Shown in pieces: positions 41,001 through 51,822 of a stretch of 64,000 nucleotides of DNA; the first letter of the stretch is position 1; each line of letters begins with the position of its first letter. The notes beneath the pieces were generated by a model. The model was not told the DNA's origin, made no database searches, and saw nothing but the letters and a program-made list of their open reading frames with translations. The translations under genes were made by a program, and so were the position numbers. The stretch is from Helichrysum umbraculigerum (taxonomy: Eukaryota > Streptophyta > Magnoliopsida > Asterales > Asteraceae). The stretch is taken from contig CATIUR010000001.1 of the NCBI GenBank assembly GCA_949592205.1, forward strand, positions 239,028,750-239,092,749. Reading direction: 5' to 3'.

Positions 41001-41839
41001 CGGAGTTTTGATGACGTATCAACATGCTACAGGCTAAAAACTGGAAAATCATTGTTCTTTCAGAAACTGAAACAGTATTTACATCAATCAATTTTTAAAG
41101 AAGACACTAGCTAGTAAGTTTTTTTTCTTGCTATTATTTGCTGGTGTATGAAATGATTTTGGTTATGAACAAATTACCTCTGCATATCTAAACTCCGTAA
41201 ATCATATTAAAGATGCAATATTGGATAAGTATGAAACTTCGTTAGAAAACAAAATGTTAAAAGTCTAAACTAATACAAACCTCGTATCAGCATGCCCCAA
41301 TGGTGTGTATGCAATACTACCCAGAATCGAAGATATCAGACAAAGGTAGACTAATATAATTTCTATTTTCGTCAATAGCTACCGGGAGGGTGACAACGAG
41401 GGTGGATGTTTATGCGTTTGGGGTAGTCTTAATGCAGTTGATTACTGGCCTAAAAGCACTAGACAAGACTATGCCAGATGACCGATATCAACTCGTTACA
41501 TGGTTTCGAAAGGTACCCGTCTCCAAGGAAACCATGGTTAAGTTTATTGATAAAGTTCTTTATACCGATGATAATGAAACACTTGAAAGCATCTTGAAGG
41601 TAGCTGAGCTAGCAAGCCAGTGCACTGCAAATGAGCCGTTTCACAGACCTGACATGGATTATGTGGTTACTATGATTGGTGCTCTCGTAGGGAAATGGAA
41701 ACCCTCTCAACGGGCTGAAGAAAACACTTACCATAACACTTATCATCGCCACGATATGAGCCTTCCTGAAGTTCTTTTATCCGATGATGATGATGATACC
41801 CTTAGCGTGTTAAAAAAAGTGTGGCCAAACTCATTCTAG
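38038..41839 (+). CDS. TMK-type LRR receptor-like kinase with triplicated LRR module
   Basis: Two exons (38038-40786 and 41379-41839) joined by a 592-base GT-AG phase-1 intron encode 1069 residues without a stop. The order is signal peptide (1-25), LRR N-cap with CDWEGIFC (52-59), LRRs, a non-LRR island with CVGWNFVSC, and a short second LRR block. A transmembrane helix (about 669-694) and a Ser/Thr kinase follow. Kinase marks are GRGGSG (745-750), Lys766 in AVKRM, HRD with Asp868, DFG 886-888 and APEYA-ATGRVTTRVDVYAFG across the splice. Two LRR blocks around an island define the TMK family, known for auxin-related signalling at the plasma membrane. Residues 75-171, 172-268 and 293-389 are three copies of one 97-residue module, which TMK relatives have once. 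The C-terminal tail is short and acidic (SDDDDDTLS). All catalytic residues are present, so it is probably functional. Confidence 0.93.
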
Positions 41840-42189
41840 CTTTCCCACCAACCCTTCCGGATTTTCGAACGCATATGATTCAACAGATATCTGATAGGCA
41901 AAGAAGGATGGAACATAGACTAGTCTTTTGTGTAACACCCTATTGCATTCCCATATAGTTATTAATGTTCGTTAGTAATTAACCGTGTAATATATATGTC
42001 ACTACAAGAAAAAAGGCCTATTGCAACGAAAGCTTTTAGCAACGACAATATGTCGTCTCTGAAAGTCGCTAAAAGACAAAACTTTTGAGCTTTTTGACTT
42101 TGACTCGTGTAAATTGTTGACTTTACTTTTAGCAACGACACATGTCGTTCCTAAAGATATTACTATTTTCTTTTTGATTTTTTGTTTGG

Positions 42190-42525
42190 CTCCGAAAATA
42201 AAATATTTTTTGGGCGACCTTTTGCGACGACAGTGTCGTTGCTAAAAGTTTTATTTTCATTTTTGATTTTTTTTGTTTTGGCTCAAGATGAAAATATTTC
42301 TCGGGCTACCTTTTGGGATGACAGTGTCGTTGCTAAAAGTTTTATTTTCATTTTTGATTTTTTTTTATTTTGGCTCCAAGATGAAAATATTTACCGGGCT
42401 ACCTTTTGGGACGACAGTGTCGTTGCTAAAAGTTTTATTTCAATTTTTTAATTTTTTGTTTTGGCTCAAAGATGAAAATATTTGCCGGCTACCTTTTGGG
42501 ACGACAAATGTCGTTGCTAAAAGTA
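42190..42525. repeat. ~91-bp tandem repeat, four copies, in the CACTA element
   Basis: GACAGTGTCGTTGCTAAAAG or a variant at 42229, 42320, 42413 and 42503. The palindrome GACGACAGTGTCGT marks each unit. Confidence 0.9.
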
Positions 42526-42742
42526 ATACACCGTATTTAAACATACAAATACAATACATTACGATTTGTGAAACATTGAATTTATAGAAACAAGCAATTT
42601 GAGGAAACATATACAAGCACCATCTTTAACCATCGCCAAGTTAGTCTAGTGAAGTTTTTGGTGATGCCACTCAGGAGGATCGTTAGATTTGCCTGATTGA
42701 ATTGTACCATATGATTCCATTAACATGACCTCTCTACGCTAG

Positions 42743-42925
42743 GCCTTGAAAAAGCCAAAAATTTCCGTTCCCAAGTTTAAACCGTACCAACCCACTATTA
42801 AAGAATGTGAGAATGAGCATGAGGAAGAAGGCGAGAATGAGGAAGAAGATGGCGAGGATGAGGAAGAAGAAGATGAAGGCGAGGATTTGGTTGAGAATTT
42901 GGATGAGGATTCGAATGATGAGTAA
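42743..42925 (+). pseudogene. C-terminal exon remnant of a CACTA transposase
   Basis: After a possible AG acceptor at 42741-42742, one frame encodes KKPKISVPKFKPYQPTIKE and then a long Glu/Asp-rich tail ending in EDSNDE and TAA at 42923-42925. Acidic C-termini are common in plant CACTA (TNP2-type) proteins. No catalytic domain remains. The strand agrees with the element containing it. Confidence 0.55.
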
Positions 42926-43655
42926 ATTCGTTCTTCAAGTGTTAGTCGTTTATTAGTATGCCGGAACAATGTTTGTCAAAACTCTTTGAAGTGTTTAAAC
43001 TATTTGGTTTTAAAGTTGTTGAACATTTGAACCATTTGCGTATTGTTTGAACAATTGATGATTTATCCGGATGCTAAAATTGTTTGTTTGGTGTGTTTTG
43101 GATGCGAAAACCGCAAAATATATGTTGTAACATTGCAGGAAATCTGCATATCTGAAACAGGCGCGCACCTGGGTAAATCGAAAAAATGCAAAAGGCTGTC
43201 CAAATCACAGTAACCTTTTGCAACAATAAAAAATTTTTGGGACGACATATGTCGTTGCAAAAGGTCAATATATATTTTAATCTTTCACACTTTTTGCGAC
43301 GACAAGTGTTGTTGCTATAGCTATTTATATTTTTTTCAATAATTCTTTCTGCGACGACAGTTGTCGTTGCTTCATGTATTTAAATTTTGTTTTTTTATTT
43401 TGTAAATAATACTTTTTGCGGCGACACTTGTCGTTGCTAAAGGTATTTATTATTGAATTACTTAAGATGTACGGAAATTAAAGAGTGGGCCCCGGTTGTC
43501 GTTGCAAACTGTCGTCCCAAAAGGTTTTGAAGGACGAGGACATTGACACGACCTTTTTGCAATGACATGTCGTTGCACAAAGTTTTTTGCAACGACATTC
43601 GGTCCTATTGAGACGACATTTGTCGTTGCAATAGACCATTTTTCTTGTAGTGTGT

Positions 43656-44294
43656 AAGGTGGTTTAGTCCCCTGCATTATTAATATGTGTGTGTATGTGT
43701 GTGAGAGGTAAGGAATGATTATCTTCTCTGAACACGATCAGAAAGATTAGGAATATCCCTCGAAATAATGAGATTCAGCTTTAGATCAAACACCTTTGAT
43801 GCATCTCAAAAAAGATCTGGTTTCAAACCCATCTGATTTATCAAACTATAGTCATCATATAACTATATAAAATTTCTAAAAATTAAGATAAAGTAACATG
43901 ACGTACTCACTTTTCCCAAAAACAAAGGAGGAATTTTACAGAGTAGGCTTACACTTAAATTAATCCGTACCCTTAATTTAAGTAGATAGAATGAAAGTTA
44001 ACATACAATATCGATGTTTATGTTTTTTTATCCAAAACGGTGCAGTTTCGGTTGGTTGACAACCACAACGCGTGCTAAAATAGTTTACTTCGTAAATTTT
44101 GGATTCAAAGATCATGTTTTGTCCAATTTTGTATATGATAATAAACTGATTTGTAGATTTTTTGATTTTGAAGATCATGTTTTGTTCAATTTTGTATATA
44201 ATATTAAACTAATTTGGACATACTTTCTCAAAAGAAGTTAAAGTATAATCTTTTATTTAATTTTTCTAATTTATATTATAAAATGAATATTTTA
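43656..44294. other. AT-rich spacer with a 63-bp duplication
   Basis: GATCATGTTTTGTYCAATTT occurs at 44110 and 44173. No gene recognised. Confidence 0.6.
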
Positions 44295-44323
44295 ACTCGT
44301 TTTATCACGGGTCATTCATCTAG
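44295..44323 (+). mobile_element. Helitron 3' terminus, plus orientation
   Basis: Hairpin ACTCGT-tttatc-ACGGGT (one G-T pair), seven bases, then CTAG followed by T at 44324. The body would lie to the left; its 5' end is not identified. Confidence 0.5.
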
Positions 44324-44724
44324 TTATTTATTATGATGATTATTATTATTATTATTATTATAAATTAAAATAAATACTCATGGTAAATTTGAATTATCAT
44401 ATTATAGAAAGGGAGTACTCATTAGTGACATACAATCGATCTTTAACCAAACACATATTATATGGCTTCAAGCTAAAAATCCATCTGTGGTATCAATTGC
44501 TTAAAGCTCCATTTAATTTGAATTCCATTAAGTTTTTTCTTGAATTGATAATTGAAGCTAGCATATACCCTTAAGATGTTTGGGGACCTCAGCAAGTCGA
44601 TACAAAGATAAACCACAAACAAAACCTCTGCAAGTCTGCTATATATCCCAAATTTGTGTCATAACAAACTGAAACAAAAAAAAAACATGGTTACACACTT
44701 ACACTTATACATAATCATTAGAGG

Positions 44725-45787
44725 CAGTGGCGGAGGTATTAAGGTGCAAGGTGTAGCACATGCTACCCATAACTCTCGTACACATAACTCTCATATATTT
44801 ATATATATTTAGTGTAGATGTAAATTTTACTATTAAAAATTTTAAAATAGCATAAGTGATACATGTATATAAAAATATATAACGGTGATACTTATTCTAA
44901 TATTCTATGTAAATTTTTATGGCACTCATTCTTCAAAAAACTCCAAATTAGTTTAAAAGTTCAACTCGTTTATTTTATTAGAAAATATTGTAGTTCATTT
45001 TTTTGGATGAATAAAATATTAACCTAAAAACTAAGTGTAAAAAAGGGTAATTTGGAGGGTACCCTTACCCTCATACTATATTTTAATGGTATGTGTTCAC
45101 CGCACGCGCAAAGAGCATCAACGTCGGGTAAATCATCTGTCCATAAATCACCCAGATATGTTGAGGCACGGATTTAAACGCTTACCTATTGATCACACAT
45201 GTAGGATCTGGTTGTTTGCAGTGGCGGTACCACTTGGACAATGCGCAATTGGTCTAAAAACATAATGTAATAGATATAGAGATGCGATACGGAGGATGGA
45301 TTTGCTTCTAAAGTCAACATTAGATTACTTTTGATAGCATATTTTTTAGGGTTTATGTACAAATTCGTTACTGTACTTTGCGAAAATGTTCATGTGGGTT
45401 ACTAAACTTTAAAAATGTTTAATTGGGATACTGAACTTTCAAAACGTGTTTTCACGCCTATTTTTGCTACAGTACTCAGTGACCCAATTGCACATTGTTA
45501 TGTACATTTTTACAAGTACAGTAACCTAATTGAGCATTTTTGAAAGTTTGGTAACCTAATTGAATATTTTTGAAAGTACAGTAACCCAATTGAACATTTT
45601 CAAAGTTCAGTATAAATTGAACATTTTTGCAAAGTACAGTAACCTATTTGTGTATAAACCCTATTTTTTAATGTAAGTTTTAACTATTCAATGAATTCGT
45701 ACAATTTTAACTTGTTTTAGTTATATTGTTTATGTACTTAAAAAAATTCTCTGTTACCCTCGATATGTATTTCTAGTTCCGCCACTG
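44725..45787. mobile_element. hAT non-autonomous element (1063 bp), 8-bp TSD
   Basis: Termini CAGTGGCGGA and TCCGCCACTG, flanked by ATTAGAGG at 44717-44724 and 45788-45795. It contains a nested Mutator MITE and an internal CAGTGGCGG copy near 45220. No ORF. Confidence 0.85.
45349..45661. mobile_element. Mutator-type MITE nested in the hAT element (313 bp), 9-bp TSD
   Basis: Ends GGGTTTATGTACAAATT and, inverted, GGGTTTATACACAAATA. Flanked by TATTTTTTA (45340-45348 and 45662-45670). The interior has several AGTACAGTAACCYAATTG repeats. Confidence 0.9.
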
Positions 45788-46152
45788 ATTAGAGGTTTGA
45801 AAGCAAAGACGACCTATAAATAGACTTGATAATAATTCAATTTAGTGATGTGTTGACATAATTGTAAGCAGAATGTTACACGCTACACAAAAAATATAGT
45901 ACAACAACGGTTGTAAATCTTTCATCATTTTTAGTTCTTAGCATTATATATATAGGGTTACTTTAGTAGATAGAATTAAAGAAGAAAAGTCTCGGTTGAA
46001 AATTTTTAAAACATGCATTATAGATTTTCGAAAGACTTCAGATTATTATCAGTAATTTCAATTTCAAAAGTTTGACATTTCAAATTTTAAATTTATATTG
46101 TAAACTTGTACTACCACGCATAAAAAGCTGCAAAATTGGTATTACCTTTTAG

Positions 46153-46377
46153 TAGAGGTGGCAATTTGAGACCCATGGGTCTAGTTGGATTTTTCTAATT
46201 TTTATAGATGGGTCTAATTGGACAATTAAAATAATGCTTAAGTATATAATTTTTATCTATTGGGTCATAATGAGTAATAATGATATACTTAAGCCTTATT
46301 TTAATTACCCAACTAGACTCATCCATAAAAATTAGAAAAACCCAACTAGACCCATGGGTTTCAAATTGCCACCTCTA
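46153..46377. mobile_element. hAT MITE (225 bp), 8-bp TSD
   Basis: TIRs of about 100 bases starting TAGAGGTGGCAATTTGA. Flanked by CCTTTTAG (46145-46152 and 46378-46385). Nearly a pure fold-back. Confidence 0.95.
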
Positions 46378-46733
46378 CCTTTTAGATAAAAACCAAAACA
46401 TAAAAATTCAATTTGACCATTGTTATACTTGATGTAAAACAACTTGAAAAATTGTAAGGAGTATTACATCTTTATATACCAATTTTTAAAGCTTTTAAAC
46501 TGGAACGAAATAGTCGGTCTCTTAGTTTAAATTTTTTTAGTTATTACTAGCTGCTAACCTGCGCAATACGGTGAGAACGAATTTGAAATCGATAAAAAAG
46601 AAATGAATAATTATTGAAATATAGATTCGAGTGATACCCTTTTTAGATAAAATAAATAATAATAATATGAATGGTGCACTTTGCGAAAAATAAACAGTAT
46701 TTAAGAGAGAGAATGTGATATGCTTTATAAGGA

Positions 46734-46735
<2 letters not shown>

Positions 46736-46776
<41 letters not shown>
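46736..46776. repeat. (TA)n microsatellite
   Basis: About 20 TA units. Confidence 0.95.
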
Positions 46777-46778
<2 letters not shown>

Positions 46779-46857
46779 ATCAAACACTTTCTTAGCTGTT
46801 ATTTAACGCTTAAGCCAACTAATGTATTAAAACCTAGCTTATTGCTTGAAGTAAGTA

Positions 46858-47487
46858 TCTATCTATACATATAAAATAAAGATTTTTTCTTGATATTTAG
46901 ACATGCAATATCATAACCTTTCCTTTTCTTTAGAGCCTCCTAACTTGCCACACCATCATATTTTTTTTTTTAAAAAACCTTAATTAATAATTACCAAGAC
47001 TATTATTTATCAATTATACTTATTATAATAGCCTTTAAAATTTTCTATATTATACTTAATATATAACAATTTTTACCTACATAAAAAATAATTCATTTTC
47101 TAATCCATATCTTATACTACATTGTAATTAACAAATATTATCATCATCAACTACCATGTTTTAAGAAAATTAGTTTTAATAAAGATATTTGAAATTGTTT
47201 ATTTTCTGTACATTTTGGTATATATTACTATTAAATTTCAGTAATAAATTTTAAACTTTCAACAATATTAAGATACAGTTGAAAACCTAAAAAACATATT
47301 ATTAATTTTTAATTTTTTTAATTACTTTGCATTGCATAGGCTCAACAAATATATTAAAACTTAATATAATAACTTACAAATTAATTTAATTATATTATGT
47401 ATTCAAACTTAAACATAATAACATACAAACTAATTAATTTAATGGTATTATATAAATGGTCGTGCATTGCACGGGCTCAATGCTTAG
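46858..47487 (+). mobile_element. Small non-autonomous Helitron
   Basis: Starts A|TCTATCTATACATATAAAAT. Ends with hairpin CGTGC-att-GCACG, GGCTCAATGC and CTTAG|T. AT-rich, no ORF. The ending differs from CTAG by one inserted T. Confidence 0.6.
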
Positions 47488-47802
47488 TTTTTATATATAA
47501 AACAAAGTTTTTTAATTACCTATTAGAGCGTATTATTTTAGTTAACGATTATGTGTTATTAATTTACAAACTCTTGAACATTGTTTGCAAAGAAATTGGT
47601 GTATAACTTTATGCTGAAAAGTAAAGGAATGATATATATATATAAAATATTGAAGTTAACATAAAGTAATTGGTCAGCATCACAAATTAATCGTGCTATC
47701 AATAACACTGATTATATACCCATTTATATATTCGGCTACTTATAAATTACTATATAACTGTACTTTTCAAACGGTCATGCATTGCACGGGCTCAATGCCT
47801 AG
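47488..47802 (+). mobile_element. Second Helitron-like copy in tandem
   Basis: Begins with an AT-rich stretch resembling the first copy's 5' region. Ends GCATTGCACGGGCTCAATGC then CTAG|T at 47799-47803, nearly the same 3' end as its neighbour. Its hairpin is partly decayed. Confidence 0.5.
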
Positions 47803-47917
47803 TATAATAATAAAACTAAAGACAGTTTGAAATGGTAATAAAAATTAGCATGATTTTGGTTAGTCGAATATTGTCAATCGATTTAAAATTTATCAAAGGA
47901 ATTAGCTTTAATGAATA

Positions 47918-47955
47918 CTAGATCAAAACCCGCGAAAATCGCGGGCTACATCATT
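47918..47955 (-). mobile_element. Helitron 3' terminus, minus orientation
   Basis: On the minus strand, CCCGCG-atttt-CGCGGG is followed by seven bases and CTAG|T, a textbook Helitron 3' end. The body extends rightward and may include the exon fragments at 48.4-55.3 kb. The 5' end was not found. Confidence 0.7.
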
Positions 47956-48395
47956 AAAACGTTACAACAAAAGTTATCATAATATGAAGTAGTAGACATT
48001 GAATATACAATCAATTATCTGATATAATGCTTGATATACAACTGACCTTTTTTTGGTATACACACAACTGCTATGCACTGATTTCCCATAGACTTCTCAT
48101 ATTGCATTGGCTTCTTTACAATGGTTTAAGTTATCATTCACGGTTGGTAATTTGAATTACATAATCGAAGGTTTATAACATGTCTTCTAACAATGACAAA
48201 CTAACATACAATTACTAAATTAAGAACTTGATGATCCAACCACATACGGGTACATAAATTGTACAAAATTTCCTTTTCCACCTTCGATCACTAATATGTA
48301 CAACCACACGAGCTAAAGCAATCAAATTTGCAAGCCAACTCAAGTCCTGCAAGACTGGGATTTTAATTGATTATTATAAGTATACTGAAGGACTG

Positions 48396-48560
48396 AGCTT
48401 ACCATGGATTAAAGGTTATGGAAGTCAACATAATCCATTTAAACCTACAGAGTGTATGTACCTCTTGTGTTGTAGTTCTTAGCTTCAAATAAGAAAATTT
48501 CTCGTCCCCAATGAAAGTTTATTGTTCCAGTTTGTCTCAAATGCTTATAACCTGAAACAA
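48396..48560 (-). repeat. Copy 1 of a duplicated exon-like segment
   Basis: Similar to 50064-50235 (offset about 1675). On the minus strand it reads like an exon between AG and GT, with a translation including YKHLRQTGTINFH and ending KNYNTR. Protein family not recognised. Confidence 0.6.
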
Positions 48561-48892
48561 AAATGTCTCAGATCCAACATAGTTGCACGATAAGCCCATT
48601 AATGTATCTGCAAAGGAGACAATCCTCAATAAAAAAAAATTGTTAGCAGCTCTTTTTTCACAAATAGTCAATTTAGGCCTCAACCCATAAGGAAAGACCT
48701 TAGCAAGTTCAGATGTCAATACTCACTTGAAATAGACTTTAAAAATATTCAAAAAGAAACATCAATATCTAAATCAGTTGACCAACATAAAGGAGGACGT
48801 GGTAATTTACTTTTAAAACTTCTACAACCTATGTTCCTATGATGCTCTCTCTAAATACATCCCAAATTCTCCATTGCGTACTATATTATATT

Positions 48893-48893
48893 A

Positions 48894-48953
<60 letters not shown>
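48893..48953. repeat. (AT)n microsatellite
   Basis: About 30 AT units. Confidence 0.95.
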
Positions 48954-48954
<1 letters not shown>

Positions 48955-49918
48955 TCTGAGAAAATAAGTTGCAATGATATTTTGACATTCTACTAAAATT
49001 GGACCAAAAGATACTTCGCCAGTCCATCAAAGGTCAAACATTTTCTAATTGTGTTAGTTGACAGAATGGTTGAGAGTATTATGACGTGGAGCTAATACTG
49101 CCATTTGGATATACGTTATCTTAAGTCGAGAATCTAGAAAACTAATCGTGTATAAGTGTTTAAGACCCAAACTATATTATTTTGACTTGTTGCTCGACCC
49201 ACCCACTTTGCCATATAGTTACTACCTCGCTCACCTAAATTCTGAAACATGTGACACACTCATGTGCTGATATGCTTATTAATAAAGAAACATTCATGCA
49301 ATTTTTAACCCAAATTATATATAAGGATGGGCTAATTCAATTTCGGTTTCAAAAGGTCACTACCTATCCTTATCACTATTCACTTGTAATTTTAACCATA
49401 ACCATGTGCCATAATTTGTTTCTGGATATGCCTCTCACTGAAAATGTGTTTAGTAAATCTGGGAAAGAACGTGAGATGAAGAAATTATGTAAAAGGTACA
49501 TCATGGGAATAGTATGTAAATGATGACATCTGTAATTTTAAATTTTCTGGTCATCTGGTGTTGTTTTTACCATTCAAGTCCTCCATCCTAGAAATTTTTA
49601 CAAAAACTACAGTGTTTGATCCGACACAAAGTCATATACTCTATTGATCATCAAATATATAAATTCCCTTTATAAATACAAAGTAAAGAAATTTTGGGGA
49701 CTAATTATAGGCAAAAGGTACTGCACCTAAATGTTGAAAGTTACCGCATCAGGAAATGTTGCTGCAGGTCCTGAGCTTATGCATTTCAAGTAAATTGAAG
49801 CCAAAGGAAGCAAGTAAAACTTTCAAACAAAAAGTCTCTCTGGTCATCATTCTTTAATCTGTTTCTTTTTGGTTTTCGACTCGTTATCAACTTCTACTTT
49901 GAAATAGAATTTTCATTG
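48954..49918. other. Spacer without recognised gene
   Basis: A 90-codon plus-strand frame (49251-49523) has no recognisable motif. I see no splice-supported gene. Confidence 0.5.
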
Positions 49919-49970
<52 letters not shown>

Positions 49971-49982
49971 TTATAAATTAAT

Positions 49983-50051
<69 letters not shown>
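49919..50051. repeat. Compound (AT)n-(AC)n-(AT)n microsatellite
   Basis: AT run to about 49966, then ACACAC at 49983-50007, then AT to 50051. Confidence 0.95.
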
Positions 50052-50054
<3 letters not shown>

Positions 50055-50063
50055 GATGGAATG

Positions 50064-50235
50064 AACTTACCACGGGTTACAGACTATGAAAACACTCGCT
50101 GATACCATAATATATTTAAATCGATAGAGTGCATGTACCTCTCGTGTTGTAGTTTTTGAAACTTGCTCTTCCCTGGTGAAAGTTGACTGTTCCACTTTGG
50201 CTCAAATGCTTATAACCTGAAACACAAATGGCCTC
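50064..50235 (-). repeat. Copy 2 of the duplicated exon-like segment
   Basis: The minus strand reads AG|..YKHLSQSGTVNFHQGRASF..KNYNTR|GT, in step with copy 1 but with substitutions and a shorter middle. The splice-site-like borders are kept in both. Confidence 0.6.
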
Positions 50236-50738
50236 TTTTGGCAGCATACCTACACAATAGCCATTAATTACCTATTTCTTGATCAATCATTATAATTAAC
50301 AAAAAATGGGAAACACGGACCTATTGAAGACTACCTTTCGTTTACATGTGAGAATGTATGTGATCAACAGGATTTCTTTCAAAAAGATCATTAACTGTAT
50401 GCGTATATATTCATAGTGTTTCGTATAAAATTTAGGCTTGCTATAGCTATCCAAGAATATTGAAGAAAAAAAAAGTTAAAGACTTTTAACTTGGTCATTC
50501 AATCAATATCATCGCTTGATAATTGGCCTTCTTTTGGTTACCTGTAAAGTTTTTTCTGGTAAAGTTCCCATTTGTAATGCATAACACTTCTTTTGGTTAC
50601 TGGTAGTGTTTTCAGTTTTCCTATCTGCCAGAAACCAAACATAGAATAGAATTGAGAACACAACTTAAAATTCTTAACTCATTACCATGAGAGTAAGTCA
50701 GTATGATAATCGATGGTTGAGAGATGAAAGGAACGTAC

Positions 50739-50806
50739 CAGAAGCTACTCGTGCCTGATATTGCCGAATATTTTTCTTGTGCATCCTGATCTACTGCATC
50801 AACAAC
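50739..50806 (-). pseudogene. Unrecognised exon-like fragment
   Basis: 68 bases between AG (TTTACAG) and GT (GTACGT), open in one frame (VVDAVDQDAQEKYSAISGTSSF). Same strand as the neighbouring exon fragments. Family unknown. Confidence 0.35.
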
Positions 50807-51194
50807 CTGTAAACGGGGTGGTACATTGGAATAAAAGCTACTAAGATAACAAAGAAAAATATCACACCATGATAATATATTAGTAGATACATTTTCACCA
50901 ACCATTATTGTGTCTGCATTAATTCAGATTGATCCTCAAATACAACACTATTGAAGAATAAACATTACATGAGATTGATAAAATGCATACTGTAAACATC
51001 CTAATGATCTATTTAAATAAATTTCGTAAAATAAATATTTAAATAAATAAGAAAGAAGTTCACAACTGAGTAGCCAAAAGAAGTGCAGAAACAATTTGGT
51101 TCACCTAATCTCCATCTTTTGAGTTTCTGCAGTTGCACTAAACAAATCAAGTGAAGCTCAAATTGAAGTCTTCAAAGAATTAAGGTTTTTCTAC

Positions 51195-51478
51195 CTCATT
51201 CACCGGTCGTATCCACCAATAATTATAGATAGAAATATTGAAACCCTTAGACAAATCGTATCTTTCTATATGTCGGAGCAGTCCAATCATAGCTCCCTGC
51301 ATGATAACAATATGGTATGCATGAAAATTCAGCAGATATTAGTATTTGCAATTTAGTATGTTATAAACTAATGCTAATTAAAAGTAGCTATAAAGAAGAG
51401 TCCAACCACCTGTATAAGGATGGTCATTTAAGCTCCCATGTTAGCATATCTTTGTGGCAACTTGAACCTTTCCAATTC
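51195..51478 (-). pseudogene. Sigma-70 factor fragment (region 2-like), two exons
   Basis: Exon a (51478-51410, 23 codons) translates to ELERFKLPQRYANMGA, a stop (TAA, expected Glu), then MTILIQ. Exon b (51296-51195, 34 codons) reads GAMIGLLRHIERYDLSKGF followed by NISIYNYWWIRP. Together they match region 2 of plant plastid sigma factors, including the core-binding and -10 recognition segment (QGxLIGLLRGIEKFD...YVYWWIR). Both exons have GT-AG borders and matching phase. A further exon-like piece (SATKDE, about 51795-51822) precedes them. Promoter-recognition regions 3-4 are missing. It is a broken copy of a nuclear gene for plastid transcription, probably carried by a transposon. Confidence 0.7.
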
Positions 51479-51822
51479 CTGAAAAATCCGATAAGTATAA
51501 CTACTATCAAATAAACCTATTAAATCATTTGTCCCAATATTATTATCATGTTCAAGACATGTGAAACACTATAACCCATATTTGTGAAGCATACACCTCA
51601 CTTCTAGTGTTCCTGTTTTTGTTCCTTTTGCTAGTAGAATCCTCGTAATTTGCAATTTTATAATAAAAATATTTCTGTAGGATCGTCAAAGTATAAATTC
51701 AGCATTGGTGTTTAGGCTCAGCAATCATCACAACAATTATCTATTGGACTCTATCAGTAATAGAAATCAGTCCTACATTTGACAAATACTGACCTCGTCT
51801 TTTGTTGCCGAGAACAACCCTG

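Larger units (their letters stand above)
42000..43652. mobile_element. CACTA element (1653 bp), TSD TGT
   Basis: TIRs of about 28 bases begin CACTACAAGAAAAAAGGCC on the left and CACTACAAGAAAAATGGTC on the inverted right, flanked by TGT (41997-41999 and 43653-43655). Both subterminal regions are packed with GCAACGAC / GTCGTTGC motifs in both orientations, the usual transposase-binding arrangement. It is an internal deletion derivative that keeps the last transposase exon (42743-42925). It starts about 160 bases after the receptor-kinase stop codon. Confidence 0.93.

Noticed and set aside
42739..42969. Minus-strand Ser-rich ORF
   Set aside because: Antisense of the acidic transposase tail encoded on the plus strand.
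46553..46580. Possible Helitron end (ACTAG followed by CCTGCGCAATACGG)
   Set aside because: The hairpin does not pair well and the spacing is wrong.
49251..49523. 90-codon plus-strand ORF
   Set aside because: No motif, no splice support, composition like its surroundings.
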